DNA of 24,580 nucleotides from a virus: positions 1 to 24,580 of IMG/VR virus record IMGVR_UViG_3300032241_000904; one strand, written 5' to 3'. The notes below the pieces were generated by a model. The model was not told the DNA's origin and ran no database searches. It was given only the letters and a program-made list of their open reading frames with translations. Each line of letters opens with the position of its first letter. The first letter of the stretch is position 1. Positions 7,182 through 14,957 of this stretch are shown here, one piece after another. Position numbers and translations under genes: made by a program.

Positions 7182-7892
7182 ATGAAATTCCAAAAAATTG
7201 TAGGATTCGGCGACAGTTGGATCTGGGGTGACGAACTGGTCGATCCTGCACTTGAGTCACACCCTAGATGCGCACCAGACCTGACAGAAAATACCACGTA
7301 TAGAGAACAACACTGTTTTCTAGGTCTATTAGGCCAACACTATTCGGTGCCGGTAGAAAACTACGGTATACCCGGCGGTAGTTTGCAAAGTGCTGTATGG
7401 ACCTTTCTTTGGTGGTTGGATCACGAGCCCAATCCAAATGAATGTTTGATCCTGGTTGGACATACTGATGCTGCCAGATTCAGCTACTATGATCCCAATC
7501 GTGTCATGGCACCCATTGATCCAGACTGGAACAGGTTTGTACACAGTGCATGGCCCGGCAATGATCAATGGCAACCGTTGATACAGCAACAAATAGTCCT
7601 AACCGACAGTAGGCAGATACAGGCCTTGCGATTCCAAGAAACAGTTCTGTTGTTCGATGGTGTGGCTGCTAGACAAGGCCTAAATATGATACAGTTTAAT
7701 CTGGCTGAACCTGTGCGTTTGGTTAGTCATGCCGTTACCCTGGCTTGGCCGGATTGGAGTTTTAGTCGTTGGTTCCTCAAAGACCTGCCTGTAAAATACC
7801 GCAAATCAGGTAATCATCCAACGGAACTGGGTCACCGATTGATATGTGATCGCTTGATTTCTCGTATAGATTCCTGTATAATCAAAGGATGA
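7182..7892 (+). CDS. SGNH/GDSL-like hydrolase
   Basis: The N-terminus shows a classical block I: IVGFGDSW, with G10-D11-S12 and S12 as the nucleophile candidate. Block II fits NYGIPGGSLQSA (Gly, then Asn-type oxyanion region), block III fits ILVGHTDAAR, and the C-terminal SGNHPTELGHRL carries the His expected of the catalytic pair, although the usual Asp three residues before it is not seen, so the triad may be a dyad. Length, 236 residues, is normal. The ATG follows the stop of the tail protein with no gap, and the stop overlaps the primase ATG. Possible roles are removal of acyl groups from surface polysaccharide during adsorption, or modification of a virion or cell glycan; neither can be decided from sequence. 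Confidence 0.75.
   Translation: MKFQKIVGFGDSWIWGDELVDPALESHPRCAPDLTENTTYREQHCFLGLLGQHYSVPVENYGIPGGSLQSAVWTFLWWLDHEPNPNECLILVGHTDAARFSYYDPNRVMAPIDPDWNRFVHSAWPGNDQWQPLIQQQIVLTDSRQIQALRFQETVLLFDGVAARQGLNMIQFNLAEPVRLVSHAVTLAWPDWSFSRWFLKDLPVKYRKSGNHPTELGHRLICDRLISRIDSCIIKG
7854..7882 (+). promoter_or_regulatory. Sigma70-like promoter, TTGATT-17-TATAAT
   Basis: The -35 box TTGATT at 7854-7859 and consensus TATAAT at 7877-7882 are 17 bp apart, inside the 3' end of the SGNH gene. Exactly six bases separate the -10 box from the primase ATG at 7889, so transcription would begin at about the first base of the start codon. The same six-base spacing is found at 2250-2262. Confidence 0.6.
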
Positions 7893-8851
7893 TAGATGTC
7901 GTTACATATTTGCCCAGTAAACGAAAACAGACTGCTTCGGGTTGGATCAGTTTCAATGCACCCTGTTGCATACATCGTGGCGACACACAAGATCGACGCA
8001 GTCGCGGCGGCCTAAAACCCACAGCCGATGGTTCCTGGAGTTATCACTGTTTCAACTGTGGCTACACGGCCAGTTTTGTCTTGGGGCGCACATTGACATT
8101 CAAAGCTCGTAAGTTACTAGAGTGGTTGAATGTTCCTGCCGAAGAAATTGAGCGCATTAATCTCGAAAGTCTCAAGCAAAGATCGATACAGGGTCTGTTG
8201 TCAGAACGTCAAGAAATCGTCACACGTTTACAAACTATTGAATTTGAAGACAAGGATCTTCCAGCAGACACCCAGTCGTTGAATGAAAAGGCACAGGATT
8301 ATTTGACCTCTAGGTCCATACCCTTGGATTATCCGTTTTTTTATAAAACAATGCCACGTCCTGGAATTGTTATTCCATTTACCTACAATGGTCAGGTGGT
8401 AGGACATACCACTAGATTCCTAGATGATAGAATGCCCAAGTATATACAGGACATACAGTCGGGCTATGTGTTTGGCACAGACTTGCAACAGAACTCATGG
8501 CAGTCAGTAATTGTGTGTGAAGGTGTGTTTGATGCTCTCAGCATTAACGGGCTTGCGGTGTTGCATGCAGAAATCAATGATGCACAGGTCAGACTAATAC
8601 GCAGTCTAGCACGTGATGTTGTTGTAGTACCAGATCAGGATGAAGCAGGCATGCGTTTAGTGGACCGTGCTGTAGAGCTAGGCTGGACTGTCAGCATGCC
8701 CGAGTGGCCCGTGGGTTGTAAGGATATCAATGATGCCGTAATTCGTATAGGTAGGTTGGCCACTTTACTAACTATAATGCAGGCCAAGGAATCTAGTAAG
8801 ATTAAAATAGAACTAAGGAAGAAACAACTTGTTAAAAGACTACGGACTTGA
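7889..8851 (+). CDS. 61: DNA primase (T4 gp61-like)
   Basis: The primase lays short RNA primers for lagging-strand synthesis and works in a complex with the gp41 helicase encoded next. The N-terminal zinc-binding part has C26, C27 and H29 (APCCIHRGD), then C54 and C57 in HCFNCGY. A TOPRIM fold follows: IVCEGVFDAL with catalytic E211 and VVVPDQDEAG with D249 and D251, then KDINDAV as the usual post-TOPRIM segment (residues 278-284). Length, 320 residues, compares with 342 in T4. The ATG at 7889 overlaps the previous stop and gives a suitable distance to the zinc ligands. The stop lies 23 bases inside the helicase gene. Confidence 0.92.
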   Translation: MIDVVTYLPSKRKQTASGWISFNAPCCIHRGDTQDRRSRGGLKPTADGSWSYHCFNCGYTASFVLGRTLTFKARKLLEWLNVPAEEIERINLESLKQRSIQGLLSERQEIVTRLQTIEFEDKDLPADTQSLNEKAQDYLTSRSIPLDYPFFYKTMPRPGIVIPFTYNGQVVGHTTRFLDDRMPKYIQDIQSGYVFGTDLQQNSWQSVIVCEGVFDALSINGLAVLHAEINDAQVRLIRSLARDVVVVPDQDEAGMRLVDRAVELGWTVSMPEWPVGCKDINDAVIRIGRLATLLTIMQAKESSKIKIELRKKQLVKRLRT

Positions 8852-10238
8852 TGTCCAAAAACTATTCTTAGAAATGATGTTGCAAGACGCAGAGTCGTAT
8901 GTGCGTGTGCAGAACATTTATAATCCCGAAAACTTTGATAGAAGTTTGCGCCCAGCGGCCGAGTTCATTGCCCGCCACAGCGACGAATACAAGACTCTGC
9001 CCACAGTAGATCAAATCGGTGCCAGTACAGGTGTTAAGTTACAGACTGTGCCAGATTTAAATGAAGGGCACTTTGAATGGTTTATGTCTGAGTTTGAAAG
9101 TTTTACTCGCAGACAAGAACTAGAACGTGCTATTCTTAAGTCAGCAGATCTGTTAGAAAAAGGCGAGTATGATCCGGTAGAAAAACTTATCAAAGACGCA
9201 GTTCAAATCAGCTTGACCAAAGACATGGGCACAGATTACTGGGCTGATCCAAGACAACGTATTGACAAGTATTTTAATTCGGGCGGACAGGTAAGCACAG
9301 GTTGGCCACAGATGGACAAGATCCTGTATGGCGGATTCAGTCGTGGTGAACTGAACATTTTTGCAGGCGGATCCGGATCAGGTAAGTCGCTGGTTATGAT
9401 GAACATAGCATTGAGCTGGTTGCAAGCAGGACTGAGCGGTGTGTATATCAGCTTAGAACTCAGCGAAGAACTGTGTGCCCTAAGAACTGACGCCATGTTG
9501 AGTGGCATGAGCACAAAAGAAATACGCAAGGATATTGATCAAACTGAACTCAAAGTCAAATTGGTATCGAAGAAAGCCGGACAGTATAGAATCAAGGCCC
9601 TACCAGCACAGAGCAACATCAACGACATTCGTAGCTATATCAAAGAAGTACAGGTACAGACCGGAATCCGGGTAGATTTTGTCATGTGTGACTACTTGGA
9701 CTTGTTGATGCCAGTCAGTGCCAAGGTTAGCCCAAATGACTTATTTGTCAAAGACAAGTATGTGTCGGAAGAACTGCGTAACTTGGCCAAAGAACTCAAC
9801 GTGTTGTTTGTGACAGCGTCGCAGTTGAATCGATCGGCTGTGGAAGAAATTGAATTTGATCACAGTCATATTTCAGGTGGCATCAGTAAGATCAACACAG
9901 CAGACAACGTGTTTGGTATTTTTACCAGTAGAGCTATGCGTGAACGTGGCAAGTATCAGATCCAGTGTATGAAGTCACGTAGCTCAACAGGCGTTGGTAT
10001 GAAGATTGACCTAGACTACAACATTGAAACCATGCGTATCACAGACCCTGGCGAGGAAGAACAATCTGGATTTAGACGTCCTGGCGGCAATTTACTGGAT
10101 TCGATCAAGGCAAAAAGCACAATGATTAACGGTACCGAACCTGCTAATCCCGCAGACAGAGAAGAAGCGGGCAAAATTACAGCCGATGTACAAAGTGCCA
10201 AATTAAAGCAGTTGTTAGGGCAGATTAAAACGTCATGA
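8829..10238 (+). CDS. 41: Replicative DNA helicase (T4 gp41/DnaB-like)
   Basis: The hexameric helicase unwinds the fork ahead of the phage polymerase and carries the primase. The N-terminal 140 residues are the helical DnaB-type domain. The RecA-type motor starts near STGWPQMDKILYGGFSRGELNIFAG, with Walker A GGSGSGKS at 180-187, the helicase H2-type segment VDFVMCDYLDLL near residue 294, and the conserved TASQLNRSA block. The long C-terminal tail (GFRRPGGNLLDSI onward) is variable and may hold the primase-contact region. Length is 469 residues against about 475 in T4. The start is TTG at 8829, supported by AAGGAAG at 8815-8821, seven bases upstream; no ATG occurs nearby that would keep the whole first helix. 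Confidence 0.93.
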   Translation: MLKDYGLDVQKLFLEMMLQDAESYVRVQNIYNPENFDRSLRPAAEFIARHSDEYKTLPTVDQIGASTGVKLQTVPDLNEGHFEWFMSEFESFTRRQELERAILKSADLLEKGEYDPVEKLIKDAVQISLTKDMGTDYWADPRQRIDKYFNSGGQVSTGWPQMDKILYGGFSRGELNIFAGGSGSGKSLVMMNIALSWLQAGLSGVYISLELSEELCALRTDAMLSGMSTKEIRKDIDQTELKVKLVSKKAGQYRIKALPAQSNINDIRSYIKEVQVQTGIRVDFVMCDYLDLLMPVSAKVSPNDLFVKDKYVSEELRNLAKELNVLFVTASQLNRSAVEEIEFDHSHISGGISKINTADNVFGIFTSRAMRERGKYQIQCMKSRSSTGVGMKIDLDYNIETMRITDPGEEEQSGFRRPGGNLLDSIKAKSTMINGTEPANPADREEAGKITADVQSAKLKQLLGQIKTS

Positions 10239-11350
10239 CCGATCTGTATTGTTCTATGATACACGGCGGATTAAATTTGAATTTTAAATCCAAGACGGTG
10301 TTAGTACAAAATTGTTGTCTACGCAGAGATTTGTCACCAATTTCTGTTGATCAAGATATTTGGAATAATCCTGCGCTGGTACCGTTGAGAGATATCAATA
10401 AACAAAATATTTGGGATCCAGGTTGTTCAAACTGTCGACAATTAGAAGCAATGTCTTACGACAGCTTTAGAACAGGTATGAACAAAGGTTTACAAATGTA
10501 CGGACAGTCTAATTTAACTGGCCCGGCACGAATTGACCTTATGTTTGATATTAGTTGTAATTTAGCTTGCCGTATTTGTGGCGTAGACAACAGCACCTAT
10601 TGGCAACGACATCTTAAAGATCATGGTCAATGGAATCAACCTATATCAACTCCAGGTAAAAAATCTCAGGTAATTGACGCTTTAAGTAAACTAGATCTTT
10701 CAAACTTAAGGCAATTGGTGTTTTGTGGTGGCGAAACTTTATTGGGGCAAGAATATTGGGATGTAGCCAGGTGGTTGGCAGACCATATGCCCAATGCTGA
10801 TCGTCAATTGACCTTGTGTTTTCAAACCAATGGCACACAATACATACATGCTAAGAATTTTGATACAATTAAGAAATTTCATTTGGTAAAATTACACATC
10901 AGTTTAGACGGAGTTGGTGATAAATTTGAGTATCAACGGTGGCCAGCTAACTGGAATCAAGTCTCCAATAACATATTGAATTTACGGGAAACTTTGCCCA
11001 GTAATGTAATGTTTGTGGTAGAAGAAACTATTAGTATATTTAATTTACTGTATCAACAAGAACTGGATACATGGGTCGATACAAATTTTAACACCAATAG
11101 AGAAGGCGACATTACTAATCATACCAAGCACATGGCTGCTGGTATATTCAATCTCAATAACATGACACAAGAATATGCAGATTTATTAACTAAATCTGCA
11201 TATAAAAATTTCGTGCCAGTTGGGTGGAAAGAAAATTCCAAAAACATACAGAGCATGCTAGAGGAAATCAAGAAATTTGACGCTTTACGAGGCGAATCCT
11301 TTGAACAGGTGTTTCCTGAATTAGCAAATCTTTACCGCAGATTCTGGTAA
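10235..11350 (+). CDS. Twitch/SPASM-type radical SAM protein
   Basis: Radical SAM enzymes use a [4Fe-4S] cluster and S-adenosylmethionine to make a 5'-deoxyadenosyl radical. The cluster motif is intact: C108-x3-C112-x2-C115 in FDISCNLACRICG. The SAM-binding GGE follows at 165-167 (VFCGGETLL), and QTNGTQ and HISLDGVG mark later strands of the TIM-type barrel. An extra N-terminal module has CCLRRD and a GCSNC pair (C64, C67) leading into LEAMSYDSFR, typical from memory of a radical SAM family widespread in aquatic T4-like phages. The substrate is unknown. Length is 371 residues. ATG overlaps the helicase stop (ATGA). Its stop codon lies inside the next late-promoter motif. Base composition is more AT-rich than the primase/helicase genes. 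Confidence 0.88.
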   Translation: MTDLYCSMIHGGLNLNFKSKTVLVQNCCLRRDLSPISVDQDIWNNPALVPLRDINKQNIWDPGCSNCRQLEAMSYDSFRTGMNKGLQMYGQSNLTGPARIDLMFDISCNLACRICGVDNSTYWQRHLKDHGQWNQPISTPGKKSQVIDALSKLDLSNLRQLVFCGGETLLGQEYWDVARWLADHMPNADRQLTLCFQTNGTQYIHAKNFDTIKKFHLVKLHISLDGVGDKFEYQRWPANWNQVSNNILNLRETLPSNVMFVVEETISIFNLLYQQELDTWVDTNFNTNREGDITNHTKHMAAGIFNLNNMTQEYADLLTKSAYKNFVPVGWKENSKNIQSMLEEIKKFDALRGESFEQVFPELANLYRRFW

Positions 11351-11353
11351 ATA
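11344..11353 (+). promoter_or_regulatory. Late-promoter motif CTGGTAAATA
   Basis: CTGGTAAATA overlaps the stop codon of the radical SAM gene and lies 21 bases before the next ATG. An inverted copy of part of it, TTTACC, lies at 11331-11336, nine bases before GGTAAA. The same ten-base motif occurs at 14407 and 19895, each time before a late-type gene. Confidence 0.55.
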
Positions 11354-11373
11354 ATAAAAAGGTCTTGGCCATT

Positions 11374-11622
11374 ATGCAAAAGAAAACTCGTAGCCTGTTG
11401 GAAGAATTAGATGCCATGTATATCGAGCGCGATCAGCGCCATGTTATTGAAAATCGTGCATCCAACATTATCTCTTCGGCTATACGCTTGTTGGAAGAAA
11501 TTGAAGGTAGTTATAGTCCCGAACAGGCCGATAATCTCACACGAAAATTGCTCAATGCCATACGGTTAAAAGACCCTGCCAAATTTACCAGGACTGTCAG
11601 GAAAACCGATGCAAATTCATGA
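11374..11622 (+). CDS. Small helical protein, unknown function (82 aa)
   Basis: The protein is highly charged and almost entirely helical (RSLLEELDAMYIERDQRHVI, then SSAIRLLEEIEG and a basic tail). There is no signal peptide or known motif. The ATG at 11374 is preferred to a TTG at 11365: AAAAAGG at 11356-11362 lies about 11 bases upstream of the ATG and only two before the TTG. It is the first gene after a late-promoter motif and overlaps the next gene by 14 bases. Together with the two following genes it forms a late unit, so a virion or assembly role is possible. Confidence 0.75.
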   Translation: MQKKTRSLLEELDAMYIERDQRHVIENRASNIISSAIRLLEEIEGSYSPEQADNLTRKLLNAIRLKDPAKFTRTVRKTDANS

Positions 11623-12463
11623 AATCACCCTAGTCCAAGAAGGTTTCCTTGACAAGGTAAATGACTTAAAAAAAGCCTTTGGCACACCCGGTGCCATGAC
11701 CAGCTCGGCCAAATTCAATCAAATACAGCAACAAGGTCAATCACAGAGACAGACTTCGGACTACGTTAAAAAATTAGCTGCTGAATGGCTACAGACAGCA
11801 AAGACCATGCCAGCGCCAACACCGGCGGCCGCACCGGCACCTGCTCCAAAAGCCACTCCAGGACAAATGCCATCTTCGGTTGCGCAGAGCCGCCAAGGTC
11901 AACTCATGCAACAGGTTTATGGTAAACCCACAGGTGGTATACAAGGCATGCAGTCTGATTTAGAGGAAGCTCGTGTGGATCCTGCTAAGTTGGCTACAAT
12001 GAAACAACGAGCTCGCGTGGCACCACCCACAGCACCTTCATCTGCGACAACACCTACACCAACAACACCTACATCGACAGCACCGGTATCAAACTCAGTA
12101 GTACAACAATTTCGTCAATGGGTTGATAAAAAAATGGCCTCAACTATTCCAGGCACACGCCAACAGTTGAACATGGACATGGTACGTTCTCAATTGCCTG
12201 ACATAGGTTTACAATTATCATCTGCCTTGTCAAGGGTAGAACAGGCACCCACAGATCCTGCTGCAATTGAAGCTTATATCACTATCGCGGTACAAGGCAT
12301 ACAGAGATTGTCACAACAACTCAAACAACAGGACCCTGGCTTGGCCAAAAAAGCCACATCCTACGAAATTGGACCAGCTCAGCGAAATAATAACTATGTT
12401 AAAACAACTAAGAATCCCGAAGCGGATGCAGCACTCAGAGCTCAAGGATTTGTGGTACAATGA
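11609..12463 (+). CDS. Pro/Ala/Thr/Gln-rich probable virion protein
   Basis: The 284-residue product starts MQIHEITLVQEGFLDKVNDL. It then has long low-complexity linkers: a Pro/Ala run at about 69-85 (PAPTPAAAPAPAPKATPG) and a Thr/Pro run at about 141-160 (PTPTTPTSTAP). Between and after them are Gln-rich helices such as VVQQFRQWVDKKM and IQRLSQQLKQQD. This make-up of helices separated by flexible linkers is usual for internal head, scaffold or tail accessory proteins. I can name no family. The N-terminal M-x-I-x-E matches those of three other genes in this window (12460, 16385, 17293). The start lies inside the preceding gene and the stop overlaps the ATG of the fusion protein, so the three are coupled. 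Confidence 0.75.
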   Translation: MQIHEITLVQEGFLDKVNDLKKAFGTPGAMTSSAKFNQIQQQGQSQRQTSDYVKKLAAEWLQTAKTMPAPTPAAAPAPAPKATPGQMPSSVAQSRQGQLMQQVYGKPTGGIQGMQSDLEEARVDPAKLATMKQRARVAPPTAPSSATTPTPTTPTSTAPVSNSVVQQFRQWVDKKMASTIPGTRQQLNMDMVRSQLPDIGLQLSSALSRVEQAPTDPAAIEAYITIAVQGIQRLSQQLKQQDPGLAKKATSYEIGPAQRNNNYVKTTKNPEADAALRAQGFVVQ

Positions 12464-14394
12464 AAATATTTGAAGGTGGCAACGTATTCAAAGATCAAGA
12501 TGGTCGTGCGCTGACTCAACGCATAGCCCAGACTGATGTCAAACCTACCTTGGCCTGGTTAGAGCACATGTTGCCAGACCTGGATCTGCAAAACAATACC
12601 TTGGGTTCAACCGGTATCAAAGACACATCGGGTGACTTGGATATTGCTGTGGATGCTAATGCGGTTAGCAAAGAACAACTAGAACAACAACTGCGTGCCT
12701 GGTGTACCAGCCAAGGACTCAAACCAGAAGAATGGATCAAGCGTTCAGGATCAGCAGTACATTTTAAAACACCCATCGATGGCAGACCCGATCGTGGTTT
12801 TGTACAGACTGATTTTATGTTTATGAAGGATGTACCATGGTCAAAATTTGTGTTAGGTGCCATGCCTGCAGACTCTAAGTACAAAGGCCGCGAGCGTAAT
12901 GTGTTGATGAATAGCATAGCCAAAAGTATGGGCTACAAACTGAACCAAAATGCCGGCATTTCCAAACGAGATCCAAATAATACTCTTATTACAAATGATC
13001 CGGATGCTGTGGCCAAGCTACTGCTTAATAAAAAGGCCACACGTCAAGATCTAGCTTCAGTGGAATCAATCCTACAAGCACTTAGCACAGATCCTGCTCG
13101 TGAGGCCAAACTGGCTGACTTCCGAGCTCACATGGAACGTGAGGGCTTGCCTTTCTTGGAAGATACTATGGAAGGTGCAGATCCCTACATTGAGTACAGT
13201 GATGTAAACTTCCTAGCTCGTCTGCGTGATCGCATTGTGAATCAAGGCATGCAAAAGTTGATTGAAAGTGAAGTGCAAGGCGGACGTGCCAAGGGCATTG
13301 AACATCTTGAAGATCTTGTGTTCCGCTCAGGCAGTCGTGGAATCAAACAGGCCATGGACATTGTTCGTCATACCACCGCTGACACAGGTAAAACTACCAC
13401 AGTCAAATGGGATGGAAAACCTGCCCTGGTATTTGGCCGTGATGCCAATGGCACATTTATCCTGACTGATGTAGCAGGATTTGGAGCCAAAGGTTACAAC
13501 GGCCTGTTTACCAGCCCACGGAAAGTCACACAACATCTGGCTGCTAGAGATACAGAAGCTGCCGCCCAAGGCCGACCTGCTACTCGTGTAAGAGATCTAG
13601 CACCCATCTACGATAAACTATGGCCCATGTTGGAGGCCGCAGTACCAAAATCGTATCGTGGCTTTCTCCAAGGCGATCTCCTGTACACAGATAAACCACC
13701 CATCGAAGCTGGTAACTTTGTTTTTACACCCAATGCTGTAGAGTATAAAATTCCAGTGGCCAGTGATGTAGGCAAACGCATTGATGCCAGTGATGTGGGC
13801 ATTGCCATGCATACCAAGTACGCCGAACCCGGTGCACCCAAAGAGCCCATTGGCACGTTTAAATTTAAGACAGTGCCGGGTCTACTCCTGTTGGAGCCTG
13901 TGTACCCCAAAGAAAATGTACGGGCCAATAAAGAAATGGTTGCTCAACTGCGCGATGTCTACACCAAGGGTGGTGCCGCAATAGATCAACTGTTTAATCC
14001 TGCAGATCTTAGAGCCTTACAAATCACAGACCTGCCTCGACTGTGTGTGGATTATATCAACAGCAGAGTAGGTGGTACTTTTGACAACTTGTTGGCCGGG
14101 TTTGGTGCTTGGTTACAGCAACGGGTAAGTCCAAGAAAGTTTGCCAACATTGTAGAATACCTGCAGAGTCCCCGTAGCAACATAGGTGGCATGGCCGCGG
14201 CCTTCACAGCCTGGGTCCTGCTACACGATATCAAGATGGATCTACTACAGCAGTTGGATCTACAACACCCTGGACAAGAAGGCTGGGTCATGGCCACCGA
14301 TGCCGGTATGGCCAAGGCTGTAAACCGTTTAGCAGGCGGATTTACCGCGGCTAATCGTGCTGTAAATAACCCAGAATCCCAACCAAACTCCTAA
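12460..14394 (+). CDS. Fusion of Pol-beta-type nucleotidyltransferase and ligase-like KxDG domain
   Basis: This 644-residue protein carries two different nucleotidyltransferase signatures. Residues 48-62 (LGSTGIKDTSGDLDI) fit the Pol-beta superfamily pattern, G-S then D59-x-D61, with a third carboxylate candidate D118 in VQTDFMF. After a linker, residues 279-480 look like a covalent nucleotidyltransferase of the ligase/capping fold: motif I KWDG at 316-319 with K316 as the adenylation candidate, GFLQGDLLY at 401-409 (motif III position), VEYKI at 427-431 (motif IV) and FKFK at 467-470 (motif V). From memory, stand-alone relatives of the second half, with a similar EHLED...KWDG layout, are common in aquatic T4-like phages and unassigned (possibly the DUF6267 group). 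The C-terminal 150 residues are helical. Substrate and activity are unknown; both active sites look intact. Confidence 0.75.
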   Translation: MKIFEGGNVFKDQDGRALTQRIAQTDVKPTLAWLEHMLPDLDLQNNTLGSTGIKDTSGDLDIAVDANAVSKEQLEQQLRAWCTSQGLKPEEWIKRSGSAVHFKTPIDGRPDRGFVQTDFMFMKDVPWSKFVLGAMPADSKYKGRERNVLMNSIAKSMGYKLNQNAGISKRDPNNTLITNDPDAVAKLLLNKKATRQDLASVESILQALSTDPAREAKLADFRAHMEREGLPFLEDTMEGADPYIEYSDVNFLARLRDRIVNQGMQKLIESEVQGGRAKGIEHLEDLVFRSGSRGIKQAMDIVRHTTADTGKTTTVKWDGKPALVFGRDANGTFILTDVAGFGAKGYNGLFTSPRKVTQHLAARDTEAAAQGRPATRVRDLAPIYDKLWPMLEAAVPKSYRGFLQGDLLYTDKPPIEAGNFVFTPNAVEYKIPVASDVGKRIDASDVGIAMHTKYAEPGAPKEPIGTFKFKTVPGLLLLEPVYPKENVRANKEMVAQLRDVYTKGGAAIDQLFNPADLRALQITDLPRLCVDYINSRVGGTFDNLLAGFGAWLQQRVSPRKFANIVEYLQSPRSNIGGMAAAFTAWVLLHDIKMDLLQQLDLQHPGQEGWVMATDAGMAKAVNRLAGGFTAANRAVNNPESQPNS

Positions 14395-14397
14395 TTT

Positions 14398-14414
14398 TTT
14401 ACCAATCTGGTAAA
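14398..14414 (+). repeat. Perfect inverted repeat over a late promoter
   Basis: TTTACCA at 14398-14404 and TGGTAAA at 14408-14414 are perfect reverse complements around a three-base loop. The right arm is part of the CTGGTAAATA late-promoter motif. It follows six Ts after the stop of the fusion gene, so it is not a normal intrinsic terminator for that gene; it may be a protein-binding palindrome or weak attenuator. Confidence 0.5.
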
Positions 14415-14416
14415 TA
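14407..14416 (+). promoter_or_regulatory. Late-promoter motif CTGGTAAATA
   Basis: This is the second exact copy of the ten-base motif. It lies in the intergenic gap, 40 bases before the ATG at 14457, leaving room for a leader with the strong AAAGGAGA ribosome site at 14443-14450. A further GTAAATA lies at 14362-14368 inside the upstream gene and could be secondary. Confidence 0.6.
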
Positions 14417-14456
14417 CATGCAGGTCCTCAGTGACCACATATAAAGGAGATTTAAA

Positions 14457-14885
14457 ATGGCTTATATCACAATCGTAAGCGGTGGCGCACAACCCGTATT
14501 CGCTACTGACGTATTAAACGGTACACCTTCACAGTCTGGTAACTTAGCAGCTGCTGCTGTAACAAACTTCCAAGGTCCTAAATTAGACTTTTTCCAAGCT
14601 ACAGCAAACAGTGCCTTGACAGGCGGAGTAGGCAATGTAAGTGGATTTATTTCCAACACATTGACAAGTATCCAGCAAACAAGTACTGTTGCCATGTATC
14701 AGGTTAATCCTGCTGCTAACACAGTATTGAACGTTGCTGTATTCCCAACAGGCGCTTTTGCCAATGCCGCTCAGTTCTTGACAGCATGTCAAGCTGCTAA
14801 CGCAAGTGGTGGCTTCAACATTGGTTGGGCAAGTTCTGGTGCAAACGCTGTGTTCACAACACAAGGCACATACTATACTGCTTAA
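14457..14885 (+). CDS. Probable abundant virion protein, unknown family (142 aa)
   Basis: The protein is rich in Ala, Thr, Ser, Asn and Gly with almost no charged residues and no signal peptide, which is unusual for a cytoplasmic protein and common for capsid decoration, tail tube or fibre proteins. Expression signals are the strongest in the window: late-promoter motif, AAAGGAGA six bases before the ATG, a single-gene unit, and an intrinsic terminator 23 bases after the stop. Codon choice also differs from neighbours, with repeated use of a few codons such as GCT and ACA. Segments of note are FQGPKLDFFQATANSAL and AANASGGFNIGWASSGANAV. I do not recognise a family; high copy number in the virion is inference from the signals. 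Confidence 0.8.
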   Translation: MAYITIVSGGAQPVFATDVLNGTPSQSGNLAAAAVTNFQGPKLDFFQATANSALTGGVGNVSGFISNTLTSIQQTSTVAMYQVNPAANTVLNVAVFPTGAFANAAQFLTACQAANASGGFNIGWASSGANAVFTTQGTYYTA

Positions 14886-14907
14886 TAGCTTATAGTTACA
14901 CAACAAA

Positions 14908-14935
14908 CCCTGGAATTAAAACTCCGGGGTTTTTT
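14908..14935 (+). terminator. Rho-independent terminator
   Basis: A stem CCCTGGA (14908-14914) pairs with TCCGGGG (14923-14929), with one G-T pair and an eight-base loop, followed by six Ts (14930-14935). An A-rich stretch before and the T-rich stretch after can extend the stem. It ends the unit of the 142-residue protein, just before the next late-promoter motif. Confidence 0.85.
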
Positions 14936-14942
14936 GTTGGCA

Positions 14943-14949
14943 TTAAATA
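14943..14949 (+). promoter_or_regulatory. Late-promoter-like element TTAAATA
   Basis: TTAAATA begins eight bases after the terminator's T-run and ends eight bases before the ATG at 14958. The position right after a terminator makes a fresh transcription start likely. As at 5984, the message would have a very short leader without a Shine-Dalgarno sequence. Confidence 0.5.
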
Positions 14950-14957
14950 CACACATA

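Noticed and set aside
12030-12090. Short ACA/CCT-rich repeats that look like a possible repeat array
   Set aside because: They are Thr/Pro codon runs in frame, without regular spacers or palindromic units, so not CRISPR.
13327-13928. Long open frames on the minus strand inside the nucleotidyltransferase-ligase gene
   Set aside because: They have shadow-type composition, no ribosome site, and lie opposite clearly conserved motifs.
14393-14414. T-run and hairpin after the fusion gene as a terminator
   Set aside because: The Ts precede the hairpin on the + strand instead of following it, and the stem is AT-rich; it is better explained as a late-promoter palindrome.
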